In this document: positions 9,736-18,861 of the stretch, one piece after another
Numbering within the stretch: position 1 is the stretch's first letter
Layout of the letters: every line of letters begins with the position of its first letter
Origin: Gammaproteobacteria bacterium RIFCSPLOWO2_12_47_11
Lineage (GTDB): Bacteria; Pseudomonadota; Gammaproteobacteria; Eutrophobiales; Eutrophobiaceae
NCBI GenBank assembly: GCA_001801885.1
Contig: MGYU01000006.1
Location: forward strand, 1-52,464
Direction of reading: 5' to 3'
DNA length: 52,464 bases
The notes under the pieces: model-generated
What the model was told of the DNA's origin: nothing
The model's database searches: none
Seen by the model: the letters and a program-made list of their open reading frames with translations, nothing else
Position numbers and translations under genes: made by a program

Positions 9736-11625
9736 TCATTCCAATTGCGCAATATCGCCCTTCGATTCCAGCCACTGCTTGCGATCCTGGGCGCGTTTTT
9801 TGGCCAGTAACATATCGAGCATTTCGTCTGCTTTTTTACCGTTTGGCAAAGTCAATTGCACCAGGCGGCGCGTCTCAGGCGCCATTGTCGTCTCACGCAA
9901 TTGCAATGGGTTCATCTCTCCCAAACCCTTGAAACGTTGCACATTGGCCTTACCCTGTTTTTTTTCTGCTGCAATATGGTCAAGGATGCCTTCCTTTTCC
10001 GCATCATCCAGTGCATAGTAGATATCCTTGCCAATATCGATGCGATACAACGGTGGCATGGCCACAAAGATATGCCCTGCCTCGACCAGCGGGCGGAAAT
10101 GTTTCACAAATAATGCGCATAACAGTGTGGCGATATGCAGGCCGTCAGAGTCGGCATCAGCGAGTATGCAGATCTTCCCGTATCGCAAACCTTCCAGATT
10201 TCCTGAACCCGGGTCAACGCCTATAGCGACCGCAATATCATGCACCTCTTTGGAAGAGAGCACCTCGCCGGAATCCACTTCCCAAGTATTCAGTATCTTG
10301 CCACGCAATGGCATCACCGCCTGAAATTCCCGGTCCCGCGCCTGTTTGGCCGAACCACCGGCTGAATCTCCCTCGACCAGAAACAATTCTGAAACGGAGA
10401 TGTCCTGAATACTGCAATCCACCAGTTTGCCCGGCAGGGCTGGCCCACCCGTGATCTTTTTTCTGACAATCTGTTTGTTGGCCTTGAGTCGCTGCTGTGC
10501 ACTCGATATGGCAAGTTCAGCTATTTTCTCACCCGTCTCAATATGCTGGTGTAACCAGTGACTGAAGACATCTCGTACTACACCGGCAACAAAGGTCGTG
10601 CATTCACGTGAAGACAGGCGTTCCTTGGTCTGGCCGGCGAACTGGGGTTCATCAAGTTTTACGGATAATACATAGCTGCAGCGTTCGCAAATATCATCAG
10701 CTGTGAGCTTCACACCACGTGGCATGAGATTACGTGCGTCACAGAATTCACGGATTGCATCCATCAATCCCTGACGCAGACCGGTGACATGCGTGCCACC
10801 CTGAACAGTCGGCACAAGATTCACATAACTTTCGGTTATTATCTCACCTGCTTCCGGACACCAGTGGATGGCCCAGTCGACGGCTTCATGATTACCTTCC
10901 ATCGAACCCATGAAGGGTTCCTGCGGTAATAAATCCTTTCCGGCGAGTTGTTCCGAGAGATATGTCTTTAATCCATCCTGATAACACCATTCCATTTTTT
11001 CATTGGTGTTTTCGTCTTTCAGTTGCACGATCAGACCCGGACACAAAACGGCCTTGGCGCGCAATACATGAACCAATTTGCTGAAAGAAAATTTTACACT
11101 GTCAAAATATTTTGGATCCGGCCAGAAACGGATGGTCGTACCGGTATTGCGCTTGCCGACTTCTCCAACCACTACCAGTTTTGATTTCTTGTCACCGCCG
11201 GCAAAGGACATGTTGTATTCCTTGCCATCGCGCCTGACCCATACTTCCAGGTGTTTGGAAAGTGCATTGACAACGGACACACCGACGCCATGCAAACCAC
11301 CGGAGAATTTATAATGCTTGCTGGAAAATTTACCGCCAGCATGCAGGCGTGTAAAAATAACTTCCACACCAGAGACTTTCTCGCCTGGATGAATATCCGT
11401 TGGCATACCACGGCCATCATCGGCGACGGTGACTGACCCGTCTTTATGCAATGTGACCTCAATCTTCTTCGCATATCCGACAATGGCCTCATCAACGCTG
11501 TTATCTACAACTTCATGAATGAGATGATTTGGGCGGGTAGTATCAGTATACATACCCGGTCGTTTACGCACCGGGTCGAGACCGGTCAGGACTTCGATGT
11601 CAGCTGCATCGTAGCTGCGGTTCAT
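9736..11625 (-). CDS. parE: DNA topoisomerase IV subunit B (start likely at MNRSYDAADIEVL rather than the upstream Met)
   Basis: GHKL ATPase motifs EVVDNSVDEAIVGYA, GLHGVGVSVVNALS; TOPRIM EGDSAGGSAKQARDREFQAVMPLRGKILN. Confidence 0.96.
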   Translation of the reverse strand: MNRSYDAADIEVLTGLDPVRKRPGMYTDTTRPNHLIHEVVDNSVDEAIVGYAKKIEVTLHKDGSVTVADDGRGMPTDIHPGEKVSGVEVIFTRLHAGGKFSSKHYKFSGGLHGVGVSVVNALSKHLEVWVRRDGKEYNMSFAGGDKKSKLVVVGEVGKRNTGTTIRFWPDPKYFDSVKFSFSKLVHVLRAKAVLCPGLIVQLKDENTNEKMEWCYQDGLKTYLSEQLAGKDLLPQEPFMGSMEGNHEAVDWAIHWCPEAGEIITESYVNLVPTVQGGTHVTGLRQGLMDAIREFCDARNLMPRGVKLTADDICERCSYVLSVKLDEPQFAGQTKERLSSRECTTFVAGVVRDVFSHWLHQHIETGEKIAELAISSAQQRLKANKQIVRKKITGGPALPGKLVDCSIQDISVSELFLVEGDSAGGSAKQARDREFQAVMPLRGKILNTWEVDSGEVLSSKEVHDIAVAIGVDPGSGNLEGLRYGKICILADADSDGLHIATLLCALFVKHFRPLVEAGHIFVAMPPLYRIDIGKDIYYALDDAEKEGILDHIAAEKKQGKANVQRFKGLGEMNPLQLRETTMAPETRRLVQLTLPNGKKADEMLDMLLAKKRAQDRKQWLESKGDIAQLE

Positions 11626-11761
11626 ATCAGCATATCTGAACAGTAGGCAGGCATTAACATGGATGCGAAATGTACCATAAAACCACAAATTATTTGCAGC
11701 ATTTCATTCCATGCAGACAAAAGTGACCGGAATCGGTCAGGATTAATTCAGTACTGTTTAA

Positions 11762-12346
11762 TCAGTCCAGATCCCGGATCAATGAGAGGCAAATATTTTC
11801 GGGGACCGGGTCTACCGTATGCCGGTATGCATCGTGATCAATACCGGCGGAAAGTGATGCGCCCTGTTTCAGGGCGTTGATCATTTTGTCAGTTAATTCA
11901 AAGCGTAGAAAATGCACAGAGGAAGTCTTGCCTTCAGTAGTACGGTCCATGTCTTCGTCCGCTACGGGAATAACCCGCTCCATATCATCCACCTTGATCC
12001 ACACTGCGGTTTCAATATTGATCATCCGGGTCAGTTGTTTTCTGCGTTCTGCTTCATCGTCAAATTCGATCATGAAGGTGGCCTTCCAGTTCTTCCCGTC
12101 CGGGATGAGTGGATTGTAGGCGTCCAGTTCTTCCTGGATCCCCCCCGCTTCAAAAATCCGCTCGACCCGCAACATTTCCTGTATCTGGTATTGCATGGTC
12201 AGCGCATCTTCAAAATATAACGTGGCATTCGGGCCGATGGGCAAGTGCCGGTTTTTTTTGTGTTTGATAACTTTGTCACGGAACACCTTGCGGGCTTCTG
12301 CATATTTTTCGAGGGTAAATAGTTTATCTCGTGTAAGTTTCTGCAT
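11762..12346 (-). CDS. DUF3501 family protein
   Basis: MQKLTRDKLFTLEKYAEARKVFRDKVIKHKKNR...GPNATLYFEDALTMQYQIQEMLR...; operon context with Fe-S oxidoreductase and rubrerythrin. Confidence 0.8.
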   Translation of the reverse strand: MQKLTRDKLFTLEKYAEARKVFRDKVIKHKKNRHLPIGPNATLYFEDALTMQYQIQEMLRVERIFEAGGIQEELDAYNPLIPDGKNWKATFMIEFDDEAERRKQLTRMINIETAVWIKVDDMERVIPVADEDMDRTTEGKTSSVHFLRFELTDKMINALKQGASLSAGIDHDAYRHTVDPVPENICLSLIRDLD

Positions 12347-12410
12347 GATTATTGATGCTCTGATTAAATTGTTGGTGTCATATTAAATTTCAGACGTGTT
12401 TGGTATTTCA

Positions 12411-12462
12411 CCCCACCTCAATCCTCCCCCTTCAAGGGGGAGGAAGTTGTGCTTGAGGTGGG
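12411..12462. repeat. Intergenic nested palindrome (REP-like): CCCCACCTCAATCCTCCCCCTTCAAGGGGGAGGAAGTTGTGCTTGAGGTGGG
   Basis: Outer arms CACCTCA/TGAGGTG and inner arms CCTCCCCCTT/AAGGGGGAGG; related sequences at 30171-30283 and 51831-51930. Confidence 0.75.
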
Positions 12463-12481
12463 TTCTATTTTTCGGAGATCC

Positions 12482-13828
12482 TTAAATACCATATGCCTGG
12501 CGTAATAAGGTAAATGGACTTTCGGCATGGTTGCCATTCTTCAGCCCGTTTTCGATCTGATCACCCGCCATAGGGCAATCGCTGATATAATGATCAACTG
12601 TAGCATGCCTGATCTTGTTCACGACCGGACGGCAGATCTTCATGGAGATGTTATGAAATTCACTCTTGACCGCATAGGTGCCGTCATGGCCCGAACAGCG
12701 TTCAATGACATCGATAGAAGTATCCGGCACCAGAGCCAGAATGTCCCTGGTTTTTAAACCGATGTTCTGCACCCGTTGGTGACAGGGTGCATGATAAGCG
12801 ACTTTCCCCAGGGACTTTTTAAATTCAGTTTTTAACTTGCCTTCCTTGTGACGCAGCGACAAATATTCAAACGGATCGTAAATCGCGTCTTGTACCTTTT
12901 GCACCTGCGTATCAGATGGAAACATCAGCGGGATTTCCTGCTTGAACATCAAAACACAAGAGGGGACCGGCGCGATAATGTCCCAGCCATCATCAACCAG
13001 TTTTACGAGTTCCGGAATATTGAAGTCCCTGGATAGTTCCACCGCTTTCAAATCACCCAGTTCCAGTTTGGGCATACCACAGCATTGCTCGCTATCGGTC
13101 AGCCGTACCTCAATACCATTGTGTTCAAAAACTGCGATGAGATCTTCAACAATCTGCGGTGCGTTTTTATTGCCATAACAGGTCACAAATATTGCCACCC
13201 TGCCACGGGTATATTGACCGGGTTCTGCGCTGATACCGGTGATCTTCTTTTTTGCATAGCGTTTGCGCAGGTTGTTGCTGTGAAATTCAGGCAGTTTGGC
13301 ATCCGGATGTATGCCGATGGTTTTATCCATGATTTTTCTTGCCCATGCGTTGTTGTTCACGGCATTAACCGTCTGTGCGATCACCGGGATACCGGCGATA
13401 CTGCCAATGGCATCGGTAGAAGTCAGGACTTTGTCCCGGAGTTTGTCCCTGCCTTGTTCATGCCTGATGGCCTTGGCCTGCAACATCAGGTGCGGGAAAT
13501 CCACGTTCCACTCATGCGGAGGCACATACGGGCATTTGGTCATGTAACAGAGATCACAAAGATAACAATGATCAACCACCTTCCAGTAATCTTCTTTTGC
13601 GACACCATCCACTTCCATTGTGAGAGATTCATCCACCAGGTCAAACAAGGTGGGAAATGCGTTACACAGACTTACACAACGGCGGCAACCATGACAAATA
13701 TCATAAACACGTTCCAGTTCCTTGAAGAGATCTGTTTCATTGTAATATTCCGGATCCTGCCATTTGATAGGATGACGGATCGGCGCATCGAGACTGCCTT
13801 CTCTTTTGCCTGTATTTTGGTCGTTCAT
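12482..13828 (-). CDS. Heterodisulfide reductase / GlpC-like (Fe-S)-binding oxidoreductase subunit
   Basis: Two N-terminal 4Fe-4S motifs (CHGCRRCVSLCNAFP; CYLCDLCYMTKCPY) and two CCG-type domains (CYGN...QCCGMP; CHQR...RCSGHDG). Confidence 0.88.
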   Translation of the reverse strand: MNDQNTGKREGSLDAPIRHPIKWQDPEYYNETDLFKELERVYDICHGCRRCVSLCNAFPTLFDLVDESLTMEVDGVAKEDYWKVVDHCYLCDLCYMTKCPYVPPHEWNVDFPHLMLQAKAIRHEQGRDKLRDKVLTSTDAIGSIAGIPVIAQTVNAVNNNAWARKIMDKTIGIHPDAKLPEFHSNNLRKRYAKKKITGISAEPGQYTRGRVAIFVTCYGNKNAPQIVEDLIAVFEHNGIEVRLTDSEQCCGMPKLELGDLKAVELSRDFNIPELVKLVDDGWDIIAPVPSCVLMFKQEIPLMFPSDTQVQKVQDAIYDPFEYLSLRHKEGKLKTEFKKSLGKVAYHAPCHQRVQNIGLKTRDILALVPDTSIDVIERCSGHDGTYAVKSEFHNISMKICRPVVNKIRHATVDHYISDCPMAGDQIENGLKNGNHAESPFTLLRQAYGI

Positions 13829-13863
13829 AAGATCAAAAATAGAAGACTATACAACAGAAATCA

Positions 13864-13885
13864 GAACCGGGCTTAAGCCCGGTTC
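13864..13885. repeat. Perfect 22-nt palindrome between rubrerythrin and the Fe-S oxidoreductase gene
   Basis: GAACCGGGCTTAAGCCCGGTTC; followed on + strand by TTT; candidate terminator/attenuator or processing stem. Confidence 0.6.
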
Positions 13886-13911
13886 TTTAGTCTTGAGTGA
13901 TTTAGCGCCTA

Positions 13912-14331
13912 TCAGGCTCCCAGTCCATCCAGTGCCTTCTGGAACCGGTTGGCATGTGATCGCTCGGCCTTGGCCAGGGTTTCAAACCAGTCAGCGATTT
14001 CATCAAAGCCTTCTTCACGCGCTACCTTGGCCATACCCGGATACATATCGGTGTATTCATATGTTTCGCCGGCGATAGCCGCCTTCAGGTTATTGGATGT
14101 ACCGCCAATAGGAAGTCCGGTGGCCGGATCGCCCACTTCTTCCAGATATTCAAGATGACCATGTGCATGCCCGGTTTCACCTTCAGCCGTGGAACGGAAT
14201 ACGGCGGAGACATCGTTGTAGCCTTCCACGTCAGCTTTCTGGGCGAAGTAGAGGTAACGGCGGTTAGCCTGTGATTCGCCGGCAAAAGCGGCCTTGAGAT
14301 TTTCTTCGGTTTTACTGCCTTTCAGTCCCAT
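13912..14331 (-). CDS. Rubrerythrin
   Basis: [34 protein letters not shown]...[12 protein letters not shown]...[43 protein letters not shown] ferritin-like di-iron motifs. Confidence 0.95.
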   Translation of the reverse strand: MGLKGSKTEENLKAAFAGESQANRRYLYFAQKADVEGYNDVSAVFRSTAEGETGHAHGHLEYLEEVGDPATGLPIGGTSNNLKAAIAGETYEYTDMYPGMAKVAREEGFDEIADWFETLAKAERSHANRFQKALDGLGA

Positions 14332-14376
14332 AATATTTACCTCCTGAAATGGATAGAAATTATTTATTCTGGATAC

Positions 14377-14398
14377 TTTAGACTTCGTCTAAATTATA
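14377..14398 (-). promoter_or_regulatory. Candidate rubrerythrin promoter (-10 TATAAT on minus strand, 14393-14398) with downstream inverted repeat TTTAGAC-N3-GTCTAAA (14377-14393)
   Basis: Perfect 7+7 inverted repeat abutting a consensus -10 hexamer upstream of the rubrerythrin gene. Confidence 0.5.
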
Positions 14399-14573
14399 GT
14401 TGACAACTTACCCCAAGGTAAATTTACTGTCAATGTCATTATTCAAGCCTGATTTTAACAGTTTCACCGTTATGGAATGGGTCGAATATGGTAAAAAATA
14501 ATGTAAAAAATTGGTCATCCCTTAACATGTTGCAATAGAATTGATGCTTTAATTTTAACCACCGGCCCGGAGA

Positions 14574-14831
14574 GTGGAGAACACAGTGGCAAAAAAACAA
14601 AATGAAATAAATTTTGAGCAATCTTTACAGGAACTTGAGGCGCTGGTCGAAAAAATGGAGGCAGGAAACCTCAGTCTGGAAGAGTCACTAAAGTGTTTTG
14701 AGCGTGGTGTTGCCTTGACCCGGAATTGCCAGAAGGCCCTGGCTGAAGCTGAACAGAAGGTTCAGATATTGCTGGAGAAAAACGGCAAAGAAAAACTGCA
14801 TGACTTTGAAGCAGATGAAATCCGGAAGTAA
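14574..14831 (+). CDS. xseB: Exodeoxyribonuclease VII small subunit (GTG start)
   Basis: [55 protein letters not shown]. Confidence 0.95.
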   Translation: MENTVAKKQNEINFEQSLQELEALVEKMEAGNLSLEESLKCFERGVALTRNCQKALAEAEQKVQILLEKNGKEKLHDFEADEIRK

Positions 14832-14864
14832 TACACGGGCATTAACCTGCCAACACTAATCACT

Positions 14865-15755
14865 ATGTCTTTGAATGAACGTCTGAGGGTCTATCAGGCC
14901 TGTATTGAAAACGCACTTGAATACTGGTTGCCCGGGAATGATATTCAACCCTGCCATCTGCATGAGGCCATGCGTTATGCCGTGCTGGGCAACGGAAAAC
15001 GAATCCGGCCTGTCCTGGTTTATGCCACCGGTGAGGCATTTGGAGTAGAGCTGGAGGCCCTGGACAGTCCGGCCTGTGCGGTCGAGATGATCCACGCCTA
15101 TTCATTGATTCATGACGATCTACCGGCGATGGACAATGATGATCTGCGGCGCGGGCGCCCGACCTGTCACAAGGCATTTGGTGAAGCAACCGCTATCCTG
15201 GCCGGAGATGCACTCCAGGCACTGGCTTTCCAGGTACTGGCCCATTCACCAACAAACAGGGGCACCCCTGAACAAAGGTTGAAAATGATTGATATCCTGG
15301 CATTGGCCAGTGGTTCAAGGGGTATGGCAGGCGGCCAGGCCATTGATTTGGCCTCAGTGGGCAAAAAACTGAATATTGCCGAGCTGGAAAATATGCACAT
15401 CCATAAAACCGGTGCCCTGATCCGGGCCAGTGTGGAACTGGGTGCATTATCTGCCGAAGGCGTTGACCCTGACGCATACAATAAGGTTTCGCACTATGCC
15501 AAATGTATCGGTCTCGCCTTCCAGATACAGGACGATATTCTGGATGTGGAGAGTGACACCGACACCCTGGGTAAAACACAGGGTTCTGATTTAAAAAGGA
15601 ATAAACCCACCTATCCCGAGTTATTGGGACTGGACGGGGCTAAAAAAGCAGCGAAAGAACTGCATGCTGAAGCCCTGCAAAGCCTTCATGAATTTGACCA
15701 TAAAGCAGATCCTCTACGCTGGATAGCTGATTACATTGTGCAACGCCAAAAGTAG
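14865..15755 (+). CDS. ispA: Farnesyl/geranyl diphosphate synthase (polyprenyl synthetase)
   Basis: DDLPAMDND first Asp-rich motif, FQIQDDILDVESD second Asp-rich motif; downstream of xseB. Confidence 0.95.
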   Translation: MSLNERLRVYQACIENALEYWLPGNDIQPCHLHEAMRYAVLGNGKRIRPVLVYATGEAFGVELEALDSPACAVEMIHAYSLIHDDLPAMDNDDLRRGRPTCHKAFGEATAILAGDALQALAFQVLAHSPTNRGTPEQRLKMIDILALASGSRGMAGGQAIDLASVGKKLNIAELENMHIHKTGALIRASVELGALSAEGVDPDAYNKVSHYAKCIGLAFQIQDDILDVESDTDTLGKTQGSDLKRNKPTYPELLGLDGAKKAAKELHAEALQSLHEFDHKADPLRWIADYIVQRQK

Positions 15756-15885
15756 TACACTACATCATGAAACACCATTGTTTTTGGTGCGTACCGCTTA
15801 ATTATTGGAGAATAACAGTTACAGCTAGTAAACTTAGAATCAGACTAAATCAGATTATGATACGTAATGAGGCAATAAACTTAAG

Positions 15886-16698
15886 ATGAGCCGACCAGCA
15901 AAATTAACAACAGAAATACCGGATACCCAGAACAGCAGGGATACCCGGCATATCCCCATCGAGAAGGTCGGTATAAAAGACATCAAACATCCCGTCGTTA
16001 TCGGTGATCGTAATGGTGGCGAACAGCACACGATTGCCCGTTTCAATATGTATGTGAATCTGCCACATAATTTCAAAGGCACGCATATGTCACGCTTTGT
16101 TGAGATCCTCAACCAGCATGAATATGAAATCACGGTCAAATCCTTCAAAACGATGATTGAAGAAATGACCAGCCTGCTGAATGCCCAGTCCGGACATATT
16201 GAAATGACATTTACTTATTTCATGACCAAATCTGCGCCTGTATCCGGGGTCAAGAGTCTGATGGATTATGAAGTCTCATTCCTGGGCCAGATTAAAGGCA
16301 ATAAACCGACAGTACTGGTCAAAGTAGTCGTGCCTGTCACCAGTCTGTGCCCATGCTCAAAGAATATCGCCGATTACGGCGCCCATAACCAGCGCTCACA
16401 TATCACAGTCACTGTGCGGACAAGGACATTTCTGTGGGTTGAAGAACTGATAGAAACTGTGGAAAAGGTGGCCTCCTGTGAACTCTATGGTTTGTTGAAA
16501 CGGCCGGATGAGAAATACGTCACCGAGAAAGCCTATGACAATCCGAAATTTGTTGAAGACATCGTCAGGGATGTGGCGGTCGAATTTAACAAAGACGACC
16601 GTATTGCAGCCTATGTGGTTGAATCAGAGAATTTTGAATCCATACACAATCATTCAGCCTACGCCATGCTGATGCATGACAAGGATGCTGACAAGTAA
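15886..16698 (+). CDS. folE2: GTP cyclohydrolase FolE2 (type IB)
   Basis: [59 protein letters not shown]. Confidence 0.95.
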   Translation: MSRPAKLTTEIPDTQNSRDTRHIPIEKVGIKDIKHPVVIGDRNGGEQHTIARFNMYVNLPHNFKGTHMSRFVEILNQHEYEITVKSFKTMIEEMTSLLNAQSGHIEMTFTYFMTKSAPVSGVKSLMDYEVSFLGQIKGNKPTVLVKVVVPVTSLCPCSKNIADYGAHNQRSHITVTVRTRTFLWVEELIETVEKVASCELYGLLKRPDEKYVTEKAYDNPKFVEDIVRDVAVEFNKDDRIAAYVVESENFESIHNHSAYAMLMHDKDADK

Positions 16699-16906
16699 TA
16701 CCCACCTTACGTTTAATTGATTCCGAAGGTACTGCAGTTAATCACTGCACCTGGGATCAAATATCAATAATATACATTAAATAATATTGTTAACTTCATG
16801 ATATATATTATTATATATAATTATTTAAAGTATTACTTTAATTCTGTTCAATAGAATTACAACGTCATTGTGACTGTGTCATGAATTTACCGGGAACATC
16901 CACGCA

Positions 16907-17254
16907 ATGGATAAATCTGATATTAATGAACCTGAAACCGGTTATTACCTATTGAAAAATTATTCCACAATAACCGGTGTTCTGTTGTTGCTCAGTCCCG
17001 CAGCGTTGGCTGACTCGGTCTCCATGCAGGATTACAACCTGCTCTCGAATGGCATGTCAGAAGCTGAAGTGTTATACCGGCTTGGGCCCTACGATCATGA
17101 AACTGTCGCTGTCGGTCTTTATAATAATATCCTGCACAAGACCTGGTATTACATACCGTTGCCGGATGAGAACAGCAACCGTAAATGGATTACGGAGATC
17201 CGTTTCGATGGTAATGGACGGGTAATCACACGCGACCGTTACAAGCCAAAGTGA
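16907..17254 (+). CDS. Small exported protein with SmpA/BamE-like repeat (hypothetical)
   Basis: N-terminal hydrophobic segment; LLSNGMSEAEVLYRLGPYD...WYYIPLP...ITEIRFDGNGRVITRDRYKP pattern. Confidence 0.55.
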   Translation: MDKSDINEPETGYYLLKNYSTITGVLLLLSPAALADSVSMQDYNLLSNGMSEAEVLYRLGPYDHETVAVGLYNNILHKTWYYIPLPDENSNRKWITEIRFDGNGRVITRDRYKPK

Positions 17255-17256
17255 TG

Positions 17257-18060
17257 TTATCTGCTCATGCTGGACTTTGATTCTTCCCAGAGTCTGTCCA
17301 TTTCTTCCAGTGAAGCATCTTCCAGCGAACGATGTTGTGCATGCAGGCTTCCCTCGATATAACGAAATCGCTGTTCAAACTTTCTGTTTGCTGCCCGCAA
17401 GGCACTCTCGGCATCGATATCCATGTGCCGGGCGAGATTGACACAACTGAACAGCAAATCGCCCAGTTCATCCTGCAACCTCATCGGGTCTGTCAGGCCA
17501 GAGAGTTCACTGGTTAATTCCTTTATTTCTTCTTCAATCTTGAGCATGACATCCCGGATATTATTCCAGTCAAAACCGGCATGGGCCGCCCGTAACTGTA
17601 TTTTCTGCGCCCTGCCAAGTGCCGGCAGATTGAGACTGATCCCGGCAAGAATGCTGACAAAAGCGTCCTGCGCTGCCGCCCTTCTCTCCTGTAATTTCTG
17701 CTGTTCCCAGGCTTGCGACTGTGCCTTGGCGTTGTCAACAGTTTCATTGCCGAAAACATGTGGATGACGTTGTTGCAATTTCTTGTTAATTCCTTCCACA
17801 ACGTCATTGAATTCAAAGCAGTTCTTTTCGGCTGCTAATTGCGCATGGTAAACCACCTGGAAAAGCAGATCGCCGAGTTCACCACGCAAGGACTGCATGT
17901 CATTGCGGTCTATGGCATCCGCAACTTCATAGGCTTCCTCTATGGTATAAGGGGCGATACTGGAAAAGTCCTGTTCCCGGTCCCACGGACAGCCTTTAAC
18001 AGGGTCGCGCAGTGTTGTCATAATCTCCAGAAGTTTGTCCATCGAATTCATTAAGTTCAC
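17257..18060 (-). CDS. mazG: Nucleoside triphosphate pyrophosphohydrolase MazG
   Basis: MDKLLEIMTTLRDPVKGCPWDREQDFSSIAPYTIEEAYEVADAI...ELGDLLFQVVYHA; second MazG domain. Confidence 0.95.
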   Translation of the reverse strand: MNLMNSMDKLLEIMTTLRDPVKGCPWDREQDFSSIAPYTIEEAYEVADAIDRNDMQSLRGELGDLLFQVVYHAQLAAEKNCFEFNDVVEGINKKLQQRHPHVFGNETVDNAKAQSQAWEQQKLQERRAAAQDAFVSILAGISLNLPALGRAQKIQLRAAHAGFDWNNIRDVMLKIEEEIKELTSELSGLTDPMRLQDELGDLLFSCVNLARHMDIDAESALRAANRKFEQRFRYIEGSLHAQHRSLEDASLEEMDRLWEESKSSMSR

Positions 18061-18198
18061 CTGTTAACTTATAACCCCAATAACTTGATTTTATACTCGA
18101 TTTAGAATAAAACATGCATGGCATAAACAATGCGTAATAAGCATTGCATTGATTCTTCCTTTATTGCATGAGTGTTGCAACACTGTTTGGAGCTGAAT

Positions 18199-18771
18199 AT
18201 GGTCCCTTTAATCTTGCGGCTTGATATGGCCGGCGCGCCAGTGACCTGGATTCCCTGGCAGGATGCCGTATGCCTGTATAGCCGTAACATGGTGGCCTGG
18301 ACCGCCGGAGACAGTGTATTCAATATCCTAGGTGGGACGAACCGGCTCACCGGACTGCGTTCCTTTATCGATGTCAATTCAATTATTGCTATCAAACGAT
18401 CAACCACACATAAGCATCCCAAACGTAACATTCCACCGCTGACCAATCGTGAATTATTTCTGCGCGATGCCTATATGTGCATGTATTGCGGCGGACAATT
18501 CAAGGAATACTCTCTCACACGTGACCATGTGATCCCGATGTCTCGTGGCGGAAAGGACCGCTGGTCCAATGTCATTACAGCCTGCCGGCATTGCAATACC
18601 TCCAAGGGCAACAAAACCCCGGAAGAAGCCAGGATGTCTCTGCTGGCTGTCCCCTATGTCCCCAACTGGGCAGAGTATCTGGCGCTTTCCAACAGGAAGA
18701 TCCTGTCTGATCAGATGGAATTTCTGAAAACGCAATTTTCCAATCGTCCCATGCCGTTTACCCGGCAGTAA
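18199..18771 (+). CDS. HNH endonuclease family protein (start likely MVPLILRLDMAGAPVTW)
   Basis: CMYCGGQFKEYSLTRDHVIPMSRGGKDRWSNVITACRHCNTSKGNKTPEEA HNH/zinc motif. Confidence 0.85.
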   Translation: MVPLILRLDMAGAPVTWIPWQDAVCLYSRNMVAWTAGDSVFNILGGTNRLTGLRSFIDVNSIIAIKRSTTHKHPKRNIPPLTNRELFLRDAYMCMYCGGQFKEYSLTRDHVIPMSRGGKDRWSNVITACRHCNTSKGNKTPEEARMSLLAVPYVPNWAEYLALSNRKILSDQMEFLKTQFSNRPMPFTRQ

Positions 18772-18861
18772 TCTGATCATTAACTGACCGGTTTGGCTGC
18801 AAACATGCTTTCTGGCGGTGATAAGTTGATTATCGCTGCATTGCTCTATTGAATTTTATCT

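Noticed and set aside
12411-12462. CRISPR repeat or array
   Set aside because: Single palindromic unit, no regularly spaced direct repeats; copies are dispersed.
13085-13876. 263-aa plus-strand ORF
   Set aside because: Antisense to the convincing two-CCG Fe-S oxidoreductase; no recognisable motifs.
15767-15889. 40-codon ORF ([40 protein letters not shown]) ending in a TGA that overlaps the folE2 start (ATGA)
   Set aside because: Tempting as a leader peptide, but no Shine-Dalgarno is visible before its ATG and no attenuator structure was evident; likely chance.
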